Source of the DNA: Deltaproteobacteria bacterium
GTDB taxonomy: Bacteria > Myxococcota > B64-G9
Reading direction: 5' to 3'
DNA length: 39,191 bases
Assembly (NCBI GenBank): GCA_019314375.1
Contig: JAFCZJ010000103.1
Span: 1 to 39,191 of the forward strand
Positions 8,562 through 17,155 of the stretch are shown piece after piece (positions within the stretch are counted from its first letter, which is position 1; the number at the start of each line of letters is the position of its first letter). The translations under genes were made by a program, and so were the position numbers. The notes beneath the pieces are model-generated. The model was not told the origin of the DNA and ran no database searches. It saw only the letters and a list, made by a program, of their open reading frames with translations.

Positions 8562-9325
8562 GCTTCCACTTCCACTTTCCCCGAGTCTATAGGTTGCCTA
8601 AGGGCTCTCCGAACGGCGTGGCGAGTTTTGGCAAGCACCTCCGCTGCCTTCGCCAGGCGAAAAGGGCCGGAACGTGGCAGCTTGTGAATGACCAGGCTGA
8701 CAATTTCTGGTTGTTGGGGCAGGGCCAGTGAGGGGCTGCCTTGTTTTCGCCAGGGAGAACGGGAGGCCAGGTGGTGGTAAAGAATACGTGGGTGGCCGGC
8801 CACACCCGCCAAGCCATGGCGATCGCTCACGCCACCATCGAAATAGGGGCGTCTTTGGATCCAAACCGGTTGGAACAGAACAGGTACGGCGCAGGAGGCA
8901 TGGATGGCAGGGGCCAAGAGGCCACTCTCTAAGACTTGGGTCTTGCGACCGATGGCGTTGTGTACCGACAGCGCCAAAGGCCAGCGACAGTCCTCGAAGC
9001 GCTTGACGGGAAGGATTTCGTCCAGCAAGGCCCTGAAGCGTTTGCCCCGCAAGAGGCCGAATCCTGGTCGAGGATCCCAGAAATCTTGGCGGCGTAGGGC
9101 CAAGAGAACCTCAGCCAAGTGTTTTCCATCGACGCCCGCGGCCCAACTGCCGGCCACCAGAGCGCCCGCGCTTGAGCCTGCAAGCTGGGCAGGCTCAAAG
9201 CCCAGTTGCTCCAACTCTAAGATGAGGGCTGTATGGGCGAAGAACCCGAAAAAGCCTGAGGACAATGCCAGGCTGGTCGGTTTTTGCAGCAACCATTGAC
9301 CCAGGTTAAGTGGGGTAGATTCCAC
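8558..9325 (-). CDS. patatin-like phospholipase/acyl hydrolase
   Basis: The 255-residue protein is predicted to cleave acyl esters with a Ser-Asp dyad. GSSAG at residues 50-54 puts the nucleophile at Ser52, and DGG at 163-165 supplies the Asp. The usual Gly-rich oxyanion-hole loop is replaced by LSSGFFGFF near residues 21-29, a common variant in bacterial patatins. There is no signal peptide, so it is cytoplasmic or peripheral. The start is GTG 9325, 2 nt after the CoA transferase B stop, with only weak Shine-Dalgarno, so translation is probably coupled. It overlaps the next gene by 4 nt. Its place between CoA transferase and acyl-CoA dehydrogenase genes suggests it releases acyl chains for this pathway. 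Confidence 0.87.
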   Translation of the reverse strand: MESTPLNLGQWLLQKPTSLALSSGFFGFFAHTALILELEQLGFEPAQLAGSSAGALVAGSWAAGVDGKHLAEVLLALRRQDFWDPRPGFGLLRGKRFRALLDEILPVKRFEDCRWPLALSVHNAIGRKTQVLESGLLAPAIHASCAVPVLFQPVWIQRRPYFDGGVSDRHGLAGVAGHPRILYHHLASRSPWRKQGSPSLALPQQPEIVSLVIHKLPRSGPFRLAKAAEVLAKTRHAVRRALRQPIDSGKVEVEA

Positions 9326-9327
9326 CG

Positions 9328-10119
9328 TTACTTGGCCAAGACGATGCCCGCCGGGTCGATTTCATCTCTGAGCAGCCTGACTTGTTCGGGCGTGGGGGCA
9401 AGGCTTGTGGGCACCTGGTCTGGAATCAAAATTTCAAACCCACTGTTGGCCTGGATTTCTTCGAGTTTGACCCCGGGATGCAGCGAATGCAGGCGCATGC
9501 GCTTGCTTTTTTCTTCGAAGTCGTAGACCGCGAGTTGGGTGATGACTCGGTGGGGGCCGCCTCCTTCGGGCAGGCCGGCCTTTTCCCTTGCCCCGGGGCC
9601 GTCGAGATAGCCCGGGCTGGTTAAGAAATCCAGCTTGTCGACAAAAGAGCGTTTCGATTGGCGCACGATGATGATCAGTTTGTGGGAGAAAGAGGCCACG
9701 TCGTTGGCTCCACCGGAGCCGGGCAGGCGTACTTTGGGGGCGTCGTGCTCCCCGATGACCGTGGTGTTGATGTTGCCCCGGCAATCGATTTGGGCCGCAC
9801 CCAAAAAGCCATAGTCCACGTATCCCGCCTGAGACAAGCTCATCAGGTCGTGCATGCTGGAGGCGCTGATGGCCTGGTGAAAGGTGCGTGAGTCGCCGAC
9901 GGTGATGGGCAAAGCCCTGAGTCTGGGGCCCACGCCGCCCGCTTCAAAGAAAATGAGCAGGTCTTTGGCATGGGTTTTCTGGGCCAGCATGGCGGCGAGC
10001 AGAGGCAAGCCCGTGCCCACAAAGACCGAGTCGCCATCGGCCAAGACTCCTGCCGCCGTGGTGGCCAAAAGCTCCGTTGGTGAATAATCGCTGGGTGAAA
10101 AATCGGCGGCCTGGTTCAT
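9328..10119 (-). CDS. CoA transferase subunit B (GctB/family I type)
   Basis: This 263-residue subunit shows the beta-subunit pattern of family I CoA transferases: VFVGTGLPLLAAMLAQ (residues 32-47), the segment IFFEAGGVG whose Glu59 lines up with the catalytic glutamate of GctB, GAAQIDCRGNINTT, and LPGSGGANDVAS. Together with subunit A it should move CoA between acyl donors and acceptors, or hydrolyse a ring-opened acyl-CoA as IpdAB does. Retention of the FEAG glutamate favours a true transferase. GGAGGTGG precedes ATG 10119, which overlaps the stop of subunit A by 4 nt. The substrate is unknown. Confidence 0.88.
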   Translation of the reverse strand: MNQAADFSPSDYSPTELLATTAAGVLADGDSVFVGTGLPLLAAMLAQKTHAKDLLIFFEAGGVGPRLRALPITVGDSRTFHQAISASSMHDLMSLSQAGYVDYGFLGAAQIDCRGNINTTVIGEHDAPKVRLPGSGGANDVASFSHKLIIIVRQSKRSFVDKLDFLTSPGYLDGPGAREKAGLPEGGGPHRVITQLAVYDFEEKSKRMRLHSLHPGVKLEEIQANSGFEILIPDQVPTSLAPTPEQVRLLRDEIDPAGIVLAK

Positions 10120-11165
10120 TTGCCACCTCCGCTGCCTTTTTCGCCACCTTTGGCGCTGGCGCGCCAGGGGGCCACCATGGGCTCTTCGTAGCGTTCGATG
10201 CGGCCCAGGCGCTCCATCAAGGACTGACCCCCGACCAACTCCAGGTAGGCCGCGAAATCAGGCACCTGATGCACGTATTTGTCCATGTAGGCCGAAACTC
10301 CTTCGTCCGTCTTGGAGACCGTCAACCATTCGGCGATGTGCTCTTCGTCGAAGTAGTAAAGATAGGGCATTTCGCAGGGGTGACTGCCAAAAGGCACCTC
10401 GACCACCGCGTCGACCACAAAGTAGGGGATGACCGTATTGTCGGGCTTGGCGCGGATTTCCTCTTCAGGGATGATTTTTTCGGTGGTGATGATCACCCGA
10501 CGCGCACATCGAGAGAGTTCAAAATCCTCGACGACGATGCCGTCGATCTGACAATTGCCGAAGCGATCCGCTCGCGGCACATGGATGAAGGTGACATCCG
10601 GATAGCAGGCGGGCACCAGGCAAATCGGCTTCTTGGTGAAGGGGTCTTCAACGACCTTGCAAGAGCTGTAGCGCAGGGTGTCGGTGCCCAGCATGTTGCG
10701 GGTCGGCAAAAAGGGCAAACCCATCATCCCGGCCATAAACCGCCACTGGTAGACCGCGTTGCTCAACTCCGCCACCACCTTAGCCCGACCGCTTTGCACC
10801 ATGCGCCGGGATGCCGGTGACAGACCCCGCAACTCGTGGCCGAAGGTATAAGCGACCTCGACCTGATCCACACAGCCGGAAGCGATAAGCAAATCCGCAT
10901 CATGAACGGCCGTCTTACCGGCCATCTTCAAGCTGCGCTTGGCCTGGCGGATGATCTCGTAGATGACGGCCATCGAGACACGAACATGGCCGAATCCACC
11001 CGAAGCAATAAAGTCCTCGTCATGAACAAAGCGTTCAACCGCCTCGGTCACGGTGCAGCGTTTGTCTTCAAGCTTCCTGGACTTGTTCTCAAGAACCCAA
11101 CGTCGATTTTCGTCCGGATCATGCCAACCCAGCAGTTCACCTTGGCCCTCTTCGAGCAGCTTCAT
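10116..11165 (-). CDS. CoA transferase subunit A (GctA/family I type)
   Basis: The 349-residue subunit contains the alpha-subunit hallmarks: EAVERFVHDEDFIASGGFGHVR near the N-terminus (the SGGFG loop binds CoA), LPFLPTRNMLGTD, and PDVTFIHVPRADRFGNCQIDG. It forms the catalytic heteromer with the subunit encoded 4 nt further on. I chose ATG 11165 because AGGAGG lies 4 nt upstream; a TTG at 11192 would add nine residues without a ribosome-binding site. A Gly/Lys tail (SAKGGEKGSGGGK) ends the protein. The gene begins 43 bp after the beta-propeller lipoprotein stop, so both may share a transcript. Confidence 0.88.
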   Translation of the reverse strand: MKLLEEGQGELLGWHDPDENRRWVLENKSRKLEDKRCTVTEAVERFVHDEDFIASGGFGHVRVSMAVIYEIIRQAKRSLKMAGKTAVHDADLLIASGCVDQVEVAYTFGHELRGLSPASRRMVQSGRAKVVAELSNAVYQWRFMAGMMGLPFLPTRNMLGTDTLRYSSCKVVEDPFTKKPICLVPACYPDVTFIHVPRADRFGNCQIDGIVVEDFELSRCARRVIITTEKIIPEEEIRAKPDNTVIPYFVVDAVVEVPFGSHPCEMPYLYYFDEEHIAEWLTVSKTDEGVSAYMDKYVHQVPDFAAYLELVGGQSLMERLGRIERYEEPMVAPWRASAKGGEKGSGGGK

Positions 11166-11208
11166 GCATCCTCCTGCGTAAAAAGACGCCAAATGATAAC
11201 AGAGGCTT

Positions 11209-13719
11209 CTACCAGATGTAAGAAAACTTCAGGATTTTGTCTGCTTCGTTTTCGTCGTAGGCCATGGGCAAAGTCAGGTCGTTTGGAGCACCGTAGCTTC
11301 CATCTACCACATAGAATATTCCGGATATTGAATTGGCAACGATCCCTAAAGCGTTTCTAAGATCGGTGTTGCCGTCTATGAGTACCGTAATTTTTTGATA
11401 AGTCGTCCGGTCGAAGACTCCAACCCCATGCTCTGGGGCCAGGTGATCTCCATCGTTGGCAGCATATGAGATGAGCAAGTAGTCACCGAAGACCGCTATG
11501 TCCTGGGGGTTCCGCAACCCCCCTCCTAAATCCACGACTCCCGTGACAAAAGAATCACCCGTTGGCGCAATTTTGTAGACCAGACCCGCGTTTTCGGCAA
11601 CTGCCCACAGGCTGCCGTCGTCCGGATCAACAAACATACCGGCCAGATTGGCGCTGGCGTCTAAAGGCACAAATGATTCATCGGTGAGTTGGATAAAAGA
11701 CCCCCCCGTGCCCCAGGTGGGGTCGAGTCCCAGTAAATCGCCGGTTGTTGGGTCAAGCAGAAATCGATAGATACGTCCCAGTTCGTCCGAGGCGATATAG
11801 AGCAGATCGCCATCAACCTCGACCCACTCGGGGTCAAAATCGGAATCCCCGGTGTCAGGGACTCCAACCGCATCATCGATTGTAACGTATTGGAGATCCG
11901 ACAGATCGTTCTGGGTTAGCAAAATTCGATCGCTATCCCCCATGCCGTAATACACCCGACCGCTGCTGTGCACCGAGGCCGATTTGCACCAATTGTTGTT
12001 AATGGCCCTGTCGTAGGGTGCCGAATAAAGCAGTTGACCGGTGTGTAAATCATAGGCGAGTAGCAGCGGCGTTCCACGCATCATGCAGGTGTAGAGGATG
12101 CCATTCTGCCAGGAGATGCCCAGCGCGCGTTGTGAATAGTTACCTGAGGCGTCCTTGGTTGTTGTGTCGTCCACAAGTGTCGACACCGTGAAATCGTTGA
12201 TGCCGGTGATGGCAATAGCCGGGCCTTCCTGTAGGCAGCGCCGCAAGATGTAGCCGTCGCGGACCCCGTGAAACGGGTTTGGCCCGGCTCCGTCGAGGTC
12301 TTCGTGGACACCCCCACTCAAGTACTCGAAGGACCCATCGAAAATCCAGGTACCGACAGAGGAGGTTGGTCTCAAGGCGAGCTCGGTGCTTTGCAGAGTG
12401 CCGTCGGTTGTATAGGCGCAAATCGTGCGTTGGTCGTTCAAGTCTCCCGACACAAGCACTTCTCCGGTCGGCCGTTGAGCGACTGTGTACCCTGAGGCAC
12501 TTGGACCATCCCCCTCCTGTCGGGCCCAGAGACGGTTGCCGTTGAAATCCAGCTTTACCAGAAACAAATCGGAGGGTCCGCCGAACGTGGTGCCTTCAGG
12601 TGTTCCGTAGCCGACACCTCTAACCTCACCGGTAATGTACACGCCGTCCAGGCCTTCGGTGACGTGGTAGGGATACTCGTTGCCTGGAGAACCTGCATGG
12701 GTTACCCACAGTTGGCTTCCGTCAAAGGCTACCTTGTTGATGAACCAGCCGCCGCCATCGGCACCCTCGCTGGTGACGGCTCCGGCCTGGGCACCCTGGA
12801 CCCAGGCACAGGCGTAAAAGGCCTTGGTGCCCAGGCTGGCGTGCGCCGGGCGGTATTCCCCAATGGCGTCGTCGATCCACCACAACAATGAATGGGCACC
12901 CGTGGAAGGCAGAAGATCGTTGAACCTGGGTCTTTGGTTGGTGTTGGATTCGTCGGTGGTTTTTAGGAATGTTACCACCCGGTCCGTCAGTCCATCGTTA
13001 AAGGCAAAGATCTCCATGCCGTATTCCTTGCGCCCGCTTTCGCCCCACATGGTCATCCATATTTGATTGCCGTCGGAATCATATTTTGCGGCAAGCACAT
13101 CGGGGGGGGTAACAGGAGCAAGGGAATCCCCGTCAAGGTCGGTATTCCCGTAACCTGTCACATAAACAGTCCCATGGGCATCCACCGCAACACCGAAGAA
13201 AGCCTCATCCGCGGATGACGCAGAAGACAAATAGCGAATCCACTGACGATTGCCTGTGGCATCATATTTTGCCAAAAAACCATCATCGTTATCGGCATGG
13301 GCCGTCTGGGTATCGAAATCACCCTGGGCGGTCCCGACTACGTAGATGTCTCCGGTTGCGGAATCGACCGCCAAATCGTTTACCAGGTCATTTTCGGGTG
13401 AGCCAAACTGGGTGAGCCAGGCTGCCTCTGTTAGCCAAGAGCAGCCAGCCACCGGATCGCAGTAGTCCATGGTGCAAGGGTTGTCGTCGTTGCAATCCAG
13501 CGCAGATTCACAATGAATCTGCTCGCGGGTACATTGGCCGTTGGTGTCCAAGCCCCATCCTGGAAAACAAACACATTCGGGCTCATCTCGATCGTTTATT
13601 TGGCAGACGCCATGTTCTCCGCATTCGAACTTTTCGCACTTGCTTGGTTCCTCGAATCCATAACGCCCACAAGAGGCGGCAAAAACCAGCACAAAGAAAA
13701 GGGTGGATAGGTAACGCAT
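11209..13719 (-). CDS. lipoprotein with EGF-like domain and SBBP-type beta-propeller repeats
   Basis: From ATG 13719 the product has 836 residues and starts MRYLSTLFFVLVFAASC, a lipoprotein signal with lipobox AASC; a further upstream start would bury this signal inside the protein. Residues about 25-65 hold six cysteines in EGF-like spacing (CEKFECGEHGVC, then CVCFPGWG). A Cys-rich CNDDNPCTMDYCDPVAGC segment follows, a style frequent in myxobacterial surface proteins. Residues about 95-480 are SBBP beta-propeller repeats (WLTQFGSPENDLVNDLAVD, DGFLAKYDATGNRQW). The remainder is a second propeller of PQQ/NHL character (GTPLLLAYDLHTGQLLY). It should sit on the cell surface; ligand unknown. Confidence 0.88.
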   Translation of the reverse strand: MRYLSTLFFVLVFAASCGRYGFEEPSKCEKFECGEHGVCQINDRDEPECVCFPGWGLDTNGQCTREQIHCESALDCNDDNPCTMDYCDPVAGCSWLTEAAWLTQFGSPENDLVNDLAVDSATGDIYVVGTAQGDFDTQTAHADNDDGFLAKYDATGNRQWIRYLSSASSADEAFFGVAVDAHGTVYVTGYGNTDLDGDSLAPVTPPDVLAAKYDSDGNQIWMTMWGESGRKEYGMEIFAFNDGLTDRVVTFLKTTDESNTNQRPRFNDLLPSTGAHSLLWWIDDAIGEYRPAHASLGTKAFYACAWVQGAQAGAVTSEGADGGGWFINKVAFDGSQLWVTHAGSPGNEYPYHVTEGLDGVYITGEVRGVGYGTPEGTTFGGPSDLFLVKLDFNGNRLWARQEGDGPSASGYTVAQRPTGEVLVSGDLNDQRTICAYTTDGTLQSTELALRPTSSVGTWIFDGSFEYLSGGVHEDLDGAGPNPFHGVRDGYILRRCLQEGPAIAITGINDFTVSTLVDDTTTKDASGNYSQRALGISWQNGILYTCMMRGTPLLLAYDLHTGQLLYSAPYDRAINNNWCKSASVHSSGRVYYGMGDSDRILLTQNDLSDLQYVTIDDAVGVPDTGDSDFDPEWVEVDGDLLYIASDELGRIYRFLLDPTTGDLLGLDPTWGTGGSFIQLTDESFVPLDASANLAGMFVDPDDGSLWAVAENAGLVYKIAPTGDSFVTGVVDLGGGLRNPQDIAVFGDYLLISYAANDGDHLAPEHGVGVFDRTTYQKITVLIDGNTDLRNALGIVANSISGIFYVVDGSYGAPNDLTLPMAYDENEADKILKFSYIW

Positions 13720-13871
13720 TTTCGTCGTCCCTCGACCAGAAAACCTCAGATTTGCCGAATAACATACCATATTAATCGCTTGGATATCGACTGGGGGGTA
13801 GATCCGAATCTTCGTTTCAGACGTCATGCCTTTGTGAAGTCCAGGTGAGTATTTGGGCAAGGGAGGAAGTG

Positions 13872-14240
13872 ATGGCTGTTTGGACGATTTTGGGTTGGGT
13901 GGTTTTGACTTTGGCGATGATGGGTGTGGGGGTGGTGGTGGGTGGGGCTTTGGTTGTTTGGTATCAGCGTGGCCGGTGGATGGGGTCTTTGAAGTATGTG
14001 ATGGACAGGCTTAAGAAATTGGAGGCTGACTTGCGACGGGTGGATGAGGACATGTTGGTGGTCAGGGCGCGCTTGAGTCAGCGTGGCTTGATGGACGATG
14101 AGGATTCGGATGAGTTGAGGCGGATCTTGGTGGAATTGCCTCGCCAAAGGAAGGCGGAACGACTTGAGTTGGTTGAAGTGGCCCGTCGGCATGGTCTGGC
14201 CGAAAGGGTGGTTTCTGATACGCCGGATACGCTTCAGTAG
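13872..14240 (+). CDS. single-pass membrane protein with coiled-coil, unknown function
   Basis: From ATG 13872 (GGGAGGAAG at 13861-13869) the product has 122 residues. Residues about 3-28 (VWTILGWVVLTLAMMGVGVV) form one transmembrane helix, followed by a charged helical region (LKYVMDRLKKLEADLRRVDE) typical of a short coiled coil. An in-frame GTG at 13845 would add nine residues but is less well placed. I do not recognise the family; topology resembles small envelope or phage-shock-type proteins, but there is no specific motif. It is convergent with the GH57 gene. Confidence 0.7.
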   Translation: MAVWTILGWVVLTLAMMGVGVVVGGALVVWYQRGRWMGSLKYVMDRLKKLEADLRRVDEDMLVVRARLSQRGLMDDEDSDELRRILVELPRQRKAERLELVEVARRHGLAERVVSDTPDTLQ

Positions 14241-14251
14241 GCTTTGGGATT

Positions 14252-15847
14252 TCAGGTAAGATAGCTTTTGTAGTCGATTTGGGGGAAGAGATTGTGTCGG
14301 CGCTCCAGGTTGATCAGAAACTCCTGATCAATTTCCGCGTTTTCGTCCGAGAGCTGTTTGTGGAGTTCGGCGAAGGCTTCCAGGTGCTCACGGGTTCTGC
14401 GCACCGCATATTCCACCGCCGTGCCTGTCTTCATGATGAAAGCCCAGTCTGAGGCCTGGGCCAGCATGAGTTCTCTGGCGGCTTGATTCAGGGCTCTTCG
14501 CCTGAGGCCTTTTGCTTGGGGATTGGCCTCGGCGAGTTGGATCATGTGTTCGCCGGCCCAGTGCAGGTGGCGATAGACCCAGTCGTTGCTTTCGTTGAGC
14601 CACATGGCGTTGTAGCCGCCCTGTCCCCAGGAACTCAGTTGGGGTTCGGAACTTTGAAGATCCGAGTGCCGCGTCAGGTACTCACTGGGCGTGATGGTCT
14701 CCAGCTCCGGTTCCCTGGCTGCCAGCGTGAATAGTTTTTCCAAAAAGATGGGGCCTTCGTACCACCAGTGGCCAAATAGCTCCGCGTCGAATGGAGCCAG
14801 CACCAGGGCTGGCCGGTCTCCCATCATGGGATGCAGCTTGCGAGCCTGCTTGAGGCGGGCTTTTAGAAAATGTTTCGCGTGGAGTTCGGCCTGCTGTACG
14901 GCCAATTCCGGCAAATAGGGCTCTTTGTCTTGGGTGGCACCGGTGATTCGATGGTACTTGATGCCGGTGTTCTTTCTTGCGCCGGTGGGTTGGATGTAAG
15001 GTCGAATGTAGTCTAGATCCAGATCAAAGCCGATGTCCCTGTAGAACTCTCGATAGGCTGGGTGGCCCGGGTAGCCCTCGGTGGCGCTCCATACTTGGCG
15101 GGAACTTGAGAGATCGCGTCCGAAGAAGATCAAGCCCTTGTTCCCTGCGACGGGGGCGAAAACCCCTCGGCTCGGGCGGGGCTCGGACTGCAGCAAACCG
15201 TGGGCGTCTAAAAAGGTGTATTCCAGTCCCTGCTCGGTCAACAAGGATTGCAGGGGAGGGCAGTATCCACATTCGGGCAGCCAGATCCCCTTGGGGCGTC
15301 TTCCGAAGGCCTGCTGGTGGTTTGTGACCGCCGTCTTGAGTTGGGCTGCTATGACTTGGGGTTGGACAGAAAGTAGCGGGAGATATGCGTGGGTGGCGGC
15401 ACAGGTCAGCAGTTCGATGTGACCGCGTTTTTCCCAGCCCCCGAAGGCTTGGACCAGGTCACCTTCAAAAACCTCCGTGAACATTCTTTTGGCCCGTTGC
15501 AACCTGGCCACGTACATCTGAGCGAGCCTCGAAAACCTGGGATCGGTGGAAGTGCGCATGCGCTCCCGGTAAGCCAACTCGAGGCTGTGGCCTAAATGTT
15601 TGAGATAGCGGGAGCGCAAGAGATCATCGCCCAGCATGGAAAGCAGCGTGGGCGTTAGCACCAGCGAAAAATGGAAGGGCACGCTTTTTCGCGAAAGCCG
15701 GTCCATCATGTCAAGCAAAGGCAAATAGCATTCGGTGATGGCCTCGTAGAGCCAGTCTTCTTCGAGGAAGCGCTCATGCTCCGGATGGCGCACGAAGGGA
15801 AGATGCGCGTGCAGCACCAGGGCCAGGTAGCCTTGGGGCGAACTCAT
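14252..15847 (-). CDS. glycoside hydrolase family 57 1,4-alpha-glucan branching enzyme
   Basis: This 531-residue protein should introduce alpha-1,6 branches into alpha-glucan (glycogen) in the cytoplasm. Residues 11-23 (VLHAHLPFVRHPE) are GH57 conserved motif 1. GIWLPECGY puts the predicted nucleophile at Glu192, and APFDAELFGHWWYEG puts the acid/base at Asp354. The C-terminal 150 residues (LSSWGQGGYNAMWLNESNDWVYRHLH onward) are the DUF1957-type helical domain that distinguishes branching enzymes from GH57 amylases. ATG 15847 has AGAAGGA upstream; longer in-frame starts would run into the DUF4912 gene. It is third in a tight operon with a DUF4912 protein, a common partner of this enzyme. Confidence 0.95.
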   Translation of the reverse strand: MSSPQGYLALVLHAHLPFVRHPEHERFLEEDWLYEAITECYLPLLDMMDRLSRKSVPFHFSLVLTPTLLSMLGDDLLRSRYLKHLGHSLELAYRERMRTSTDPRFSRLAQMYVARLQRAKRMFTEVFEGDLVQAFGGWEKRGHIELLTCAATHAYLPLLSVQPQVIAAQLKTAVTNHQQAFGRRPKGIWLPECGYCPPLQSLLTEQGLEYTFLDAHGLLQSEPRPSRGVFAPVAGNKGLIFFGRDLSSSRQVWSATEGYPGHPAYREFYRDIGFDLDLDYIRPYIQPTGARKNTGIKYHRITGATQDKEPYLPELAVQQAELHAKHFLKARLKQARKLHPMMGDRPALVLAPFDAELFGHWWYEGPIFLEKLFTLAAREPELETITPSEYLTRHSDLQSSEPQLSSWGQGGYNAMWLNESNDWVYRHLHWAGEHMIQLAEANPQAKGLRRRALNQAARELMLAQASDWAFIMKTGTAVEYAVRRTREHLEAFAELHKQLSDENAEIDQEFLINLERRHNLFPQIDYKSYLT

Positions 15848-15869
15848 GGTGGTCCTTCTCCGCGCAGGC

Positions 15870-17141
15870 CTACTTGCGGTCGATGGGTACCGGATGCGGG
15901 TCTGCCTCGGTCTGTCGCTCGACGCGGATACGCACACGTTTTCGGAATGTGCCTTTGGGGGAAGTGCCCACCACGGGCATGTCCAACTCACCGTCGGGCA
16001 AAGCGAAGCGTACCGAGAATCGACCGCTTTCGTCCAAGGGAATCGGAAGGCCTCTCAAGGTCACGCGGGAGCCGGGGACCGTCGCGCCGTAAATGATGAT
16101 ATCGGCGTCCGCCCATAGCCAGTAGCCGTCGGCATCTGATTGGGCTTGCATGTGGGCCGAGCCTTCCGCATGAACCTGGCTTTGCAATACTTCGCTCGCA
16201 AGCCCGGCTTCCAATCTCTGAGCCAGGGCTTTTCGTGCGGCCTCGGAATCCAGGCCTGGGCCATCCGCCAAGCTATGCAGCATCAGTTCTTCTTCGTGTG
16301 TGCTCGGTGTTGTCAAAGTCGGTGTTTTGTCGTGTCCCTGTTTTGTGTCGGAGCCTGGACCGGAAGGTGCCGCTGGTTTGTGTTGGATGTAGCGGGACTG
16401 CAACACCCTGGCCAGGCGGTCAGGTGGCGAAGTGGAGAGATTGGAATACACGAGGAGGTCAAAATCATCGCCTTCGCCAGTCAGACCCAGCTCGCAGCGA
16501 TGGGTTTTTCCCGCTGTTTCTAATTTGATATACCAGGAGCGGGCACCAGGGGGAACCGCGAATCGTTGAACTTCCCGGTGGCCCTCGGCTCCTCGAAGTT
16601 CGATCACCCTGAGAACCGCGTTGGCACCGCGCCAGAGTTTTCTCGCCTGGGTGTCGGTCAGATCCCAATAGCAATAGAGCCAATTGGGATCACGGACAAG
16701 CAAGACCATTCGACCATCATGATGATCTCGCAGGTCCGCGTGCCCCGGAGCAGGGGAGCTGTGCTTGGTCGCTTGAGCCTTGCCAATTCCTGGTGGAGTC
16801 TTTACCGGTTTTGATAATGCAGGGCGAGGGTTGATTATTTTCTTGGGCTGAGGCTCGACAGGCTTTTTCACTGCTTGAGATGCTGCATCCGGTCGGGTGT
16901 AGATCTTTCGGACTCCAGCCGAGAAACGACTGCTGGATGCCCTGGCTTTGGATGCCGCTTGACGCGCAGTTCTGCTGGCCGTGCCGGCTGCTTGCTTGAG
17001 TCGATTGCGGCCACGGCTAGGCATTGTCTTGGCCAGCACCTTAAGCAGTTCGGCCTTCTTGAGTTTGGAATAGCCAGAAATCCCCCACTCGCGGGCCAAT
17101 TCGACGAGTTCTCGGACCGTCTTAGTCTCGAGTTTTTTCAC
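15870..17141 (-). CDS. DUF4912 protein with Rho-N/SAP-like N-terminus
   Basis: The 423-residue product starts with a short helical domain (KTVRELVELAREWGISGYSKLKKAELLKVL, residues about 6-36) of the Rho N-terminal/SAP kind, which usually binds nucleic acid or mediates contacts. A long Lys/Ala/Pro-rich linker follows (to about residue 130). The DUF4912 core spans about 140-245 (VLLVRDPNWLYCYWDLTD). The C-terminal part has an Ig-like pattern (VPGSRVTLRGLPIPLDESG). GTG 17141 with GGAGGTGG is the better start; an ATG at 17159 overlaps the previous stop as ATGA and would add six residues. Linkage to GH57 is a recurrent arrangement, so it probably helps alpha-glucan metabolism, mechanism unknown. 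Confidence 0.85.
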   Translation of the reverse strand: MKKLETKTVRELVELAREWGISGYSKLKKAELLKVLAKTMPSRGRNRLKQAAGTASRTARQAASKARASSSRFSAGVRKIYTRPDAASQAVKKPVEPQPKKIINPRPALSKPVKTPPGIGKAQATKHSSPAPGHADLRDHHDGRMVLLVRDPNWLYCYWDLTDTQARKLWRGANAVLRVIELRGAEGHREVQRFAVPPGARSWYIKLETAGKTHRCELGLTGEGDDFDLLVYSNLSTSPPDRLARVLQSRYIQHKPAAPSGPGSDTKQGHDKTPTLTTPSTHEEELMLHSLADGPGLDSEAARKALAQRLEAGLASEVLQSQVHAEGSAHMQAQSDADGYWLWADADIIIYGATVPGSRVTLRGLPIPLDESGRFSVRFALPDGELDMPVVGTSPKGTFRKRVRIRVERQTEADPHPVPIDRK

Positions 17142-17155
17142 GACCCACCTCCAGA

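Noticed and set aside
10077..10820. Plus-strand ORF of 247 codons opposite the CoA transferase A gene
   Set aside because: Antisense shadow without domain patterns; the minus strand reads as GctA.
15057..15327. Plus-strand ORFs inside the GH57 gene
   Set aside because: Arg-rich antisense shadows; the GH57 frame carries both catalytic residues.
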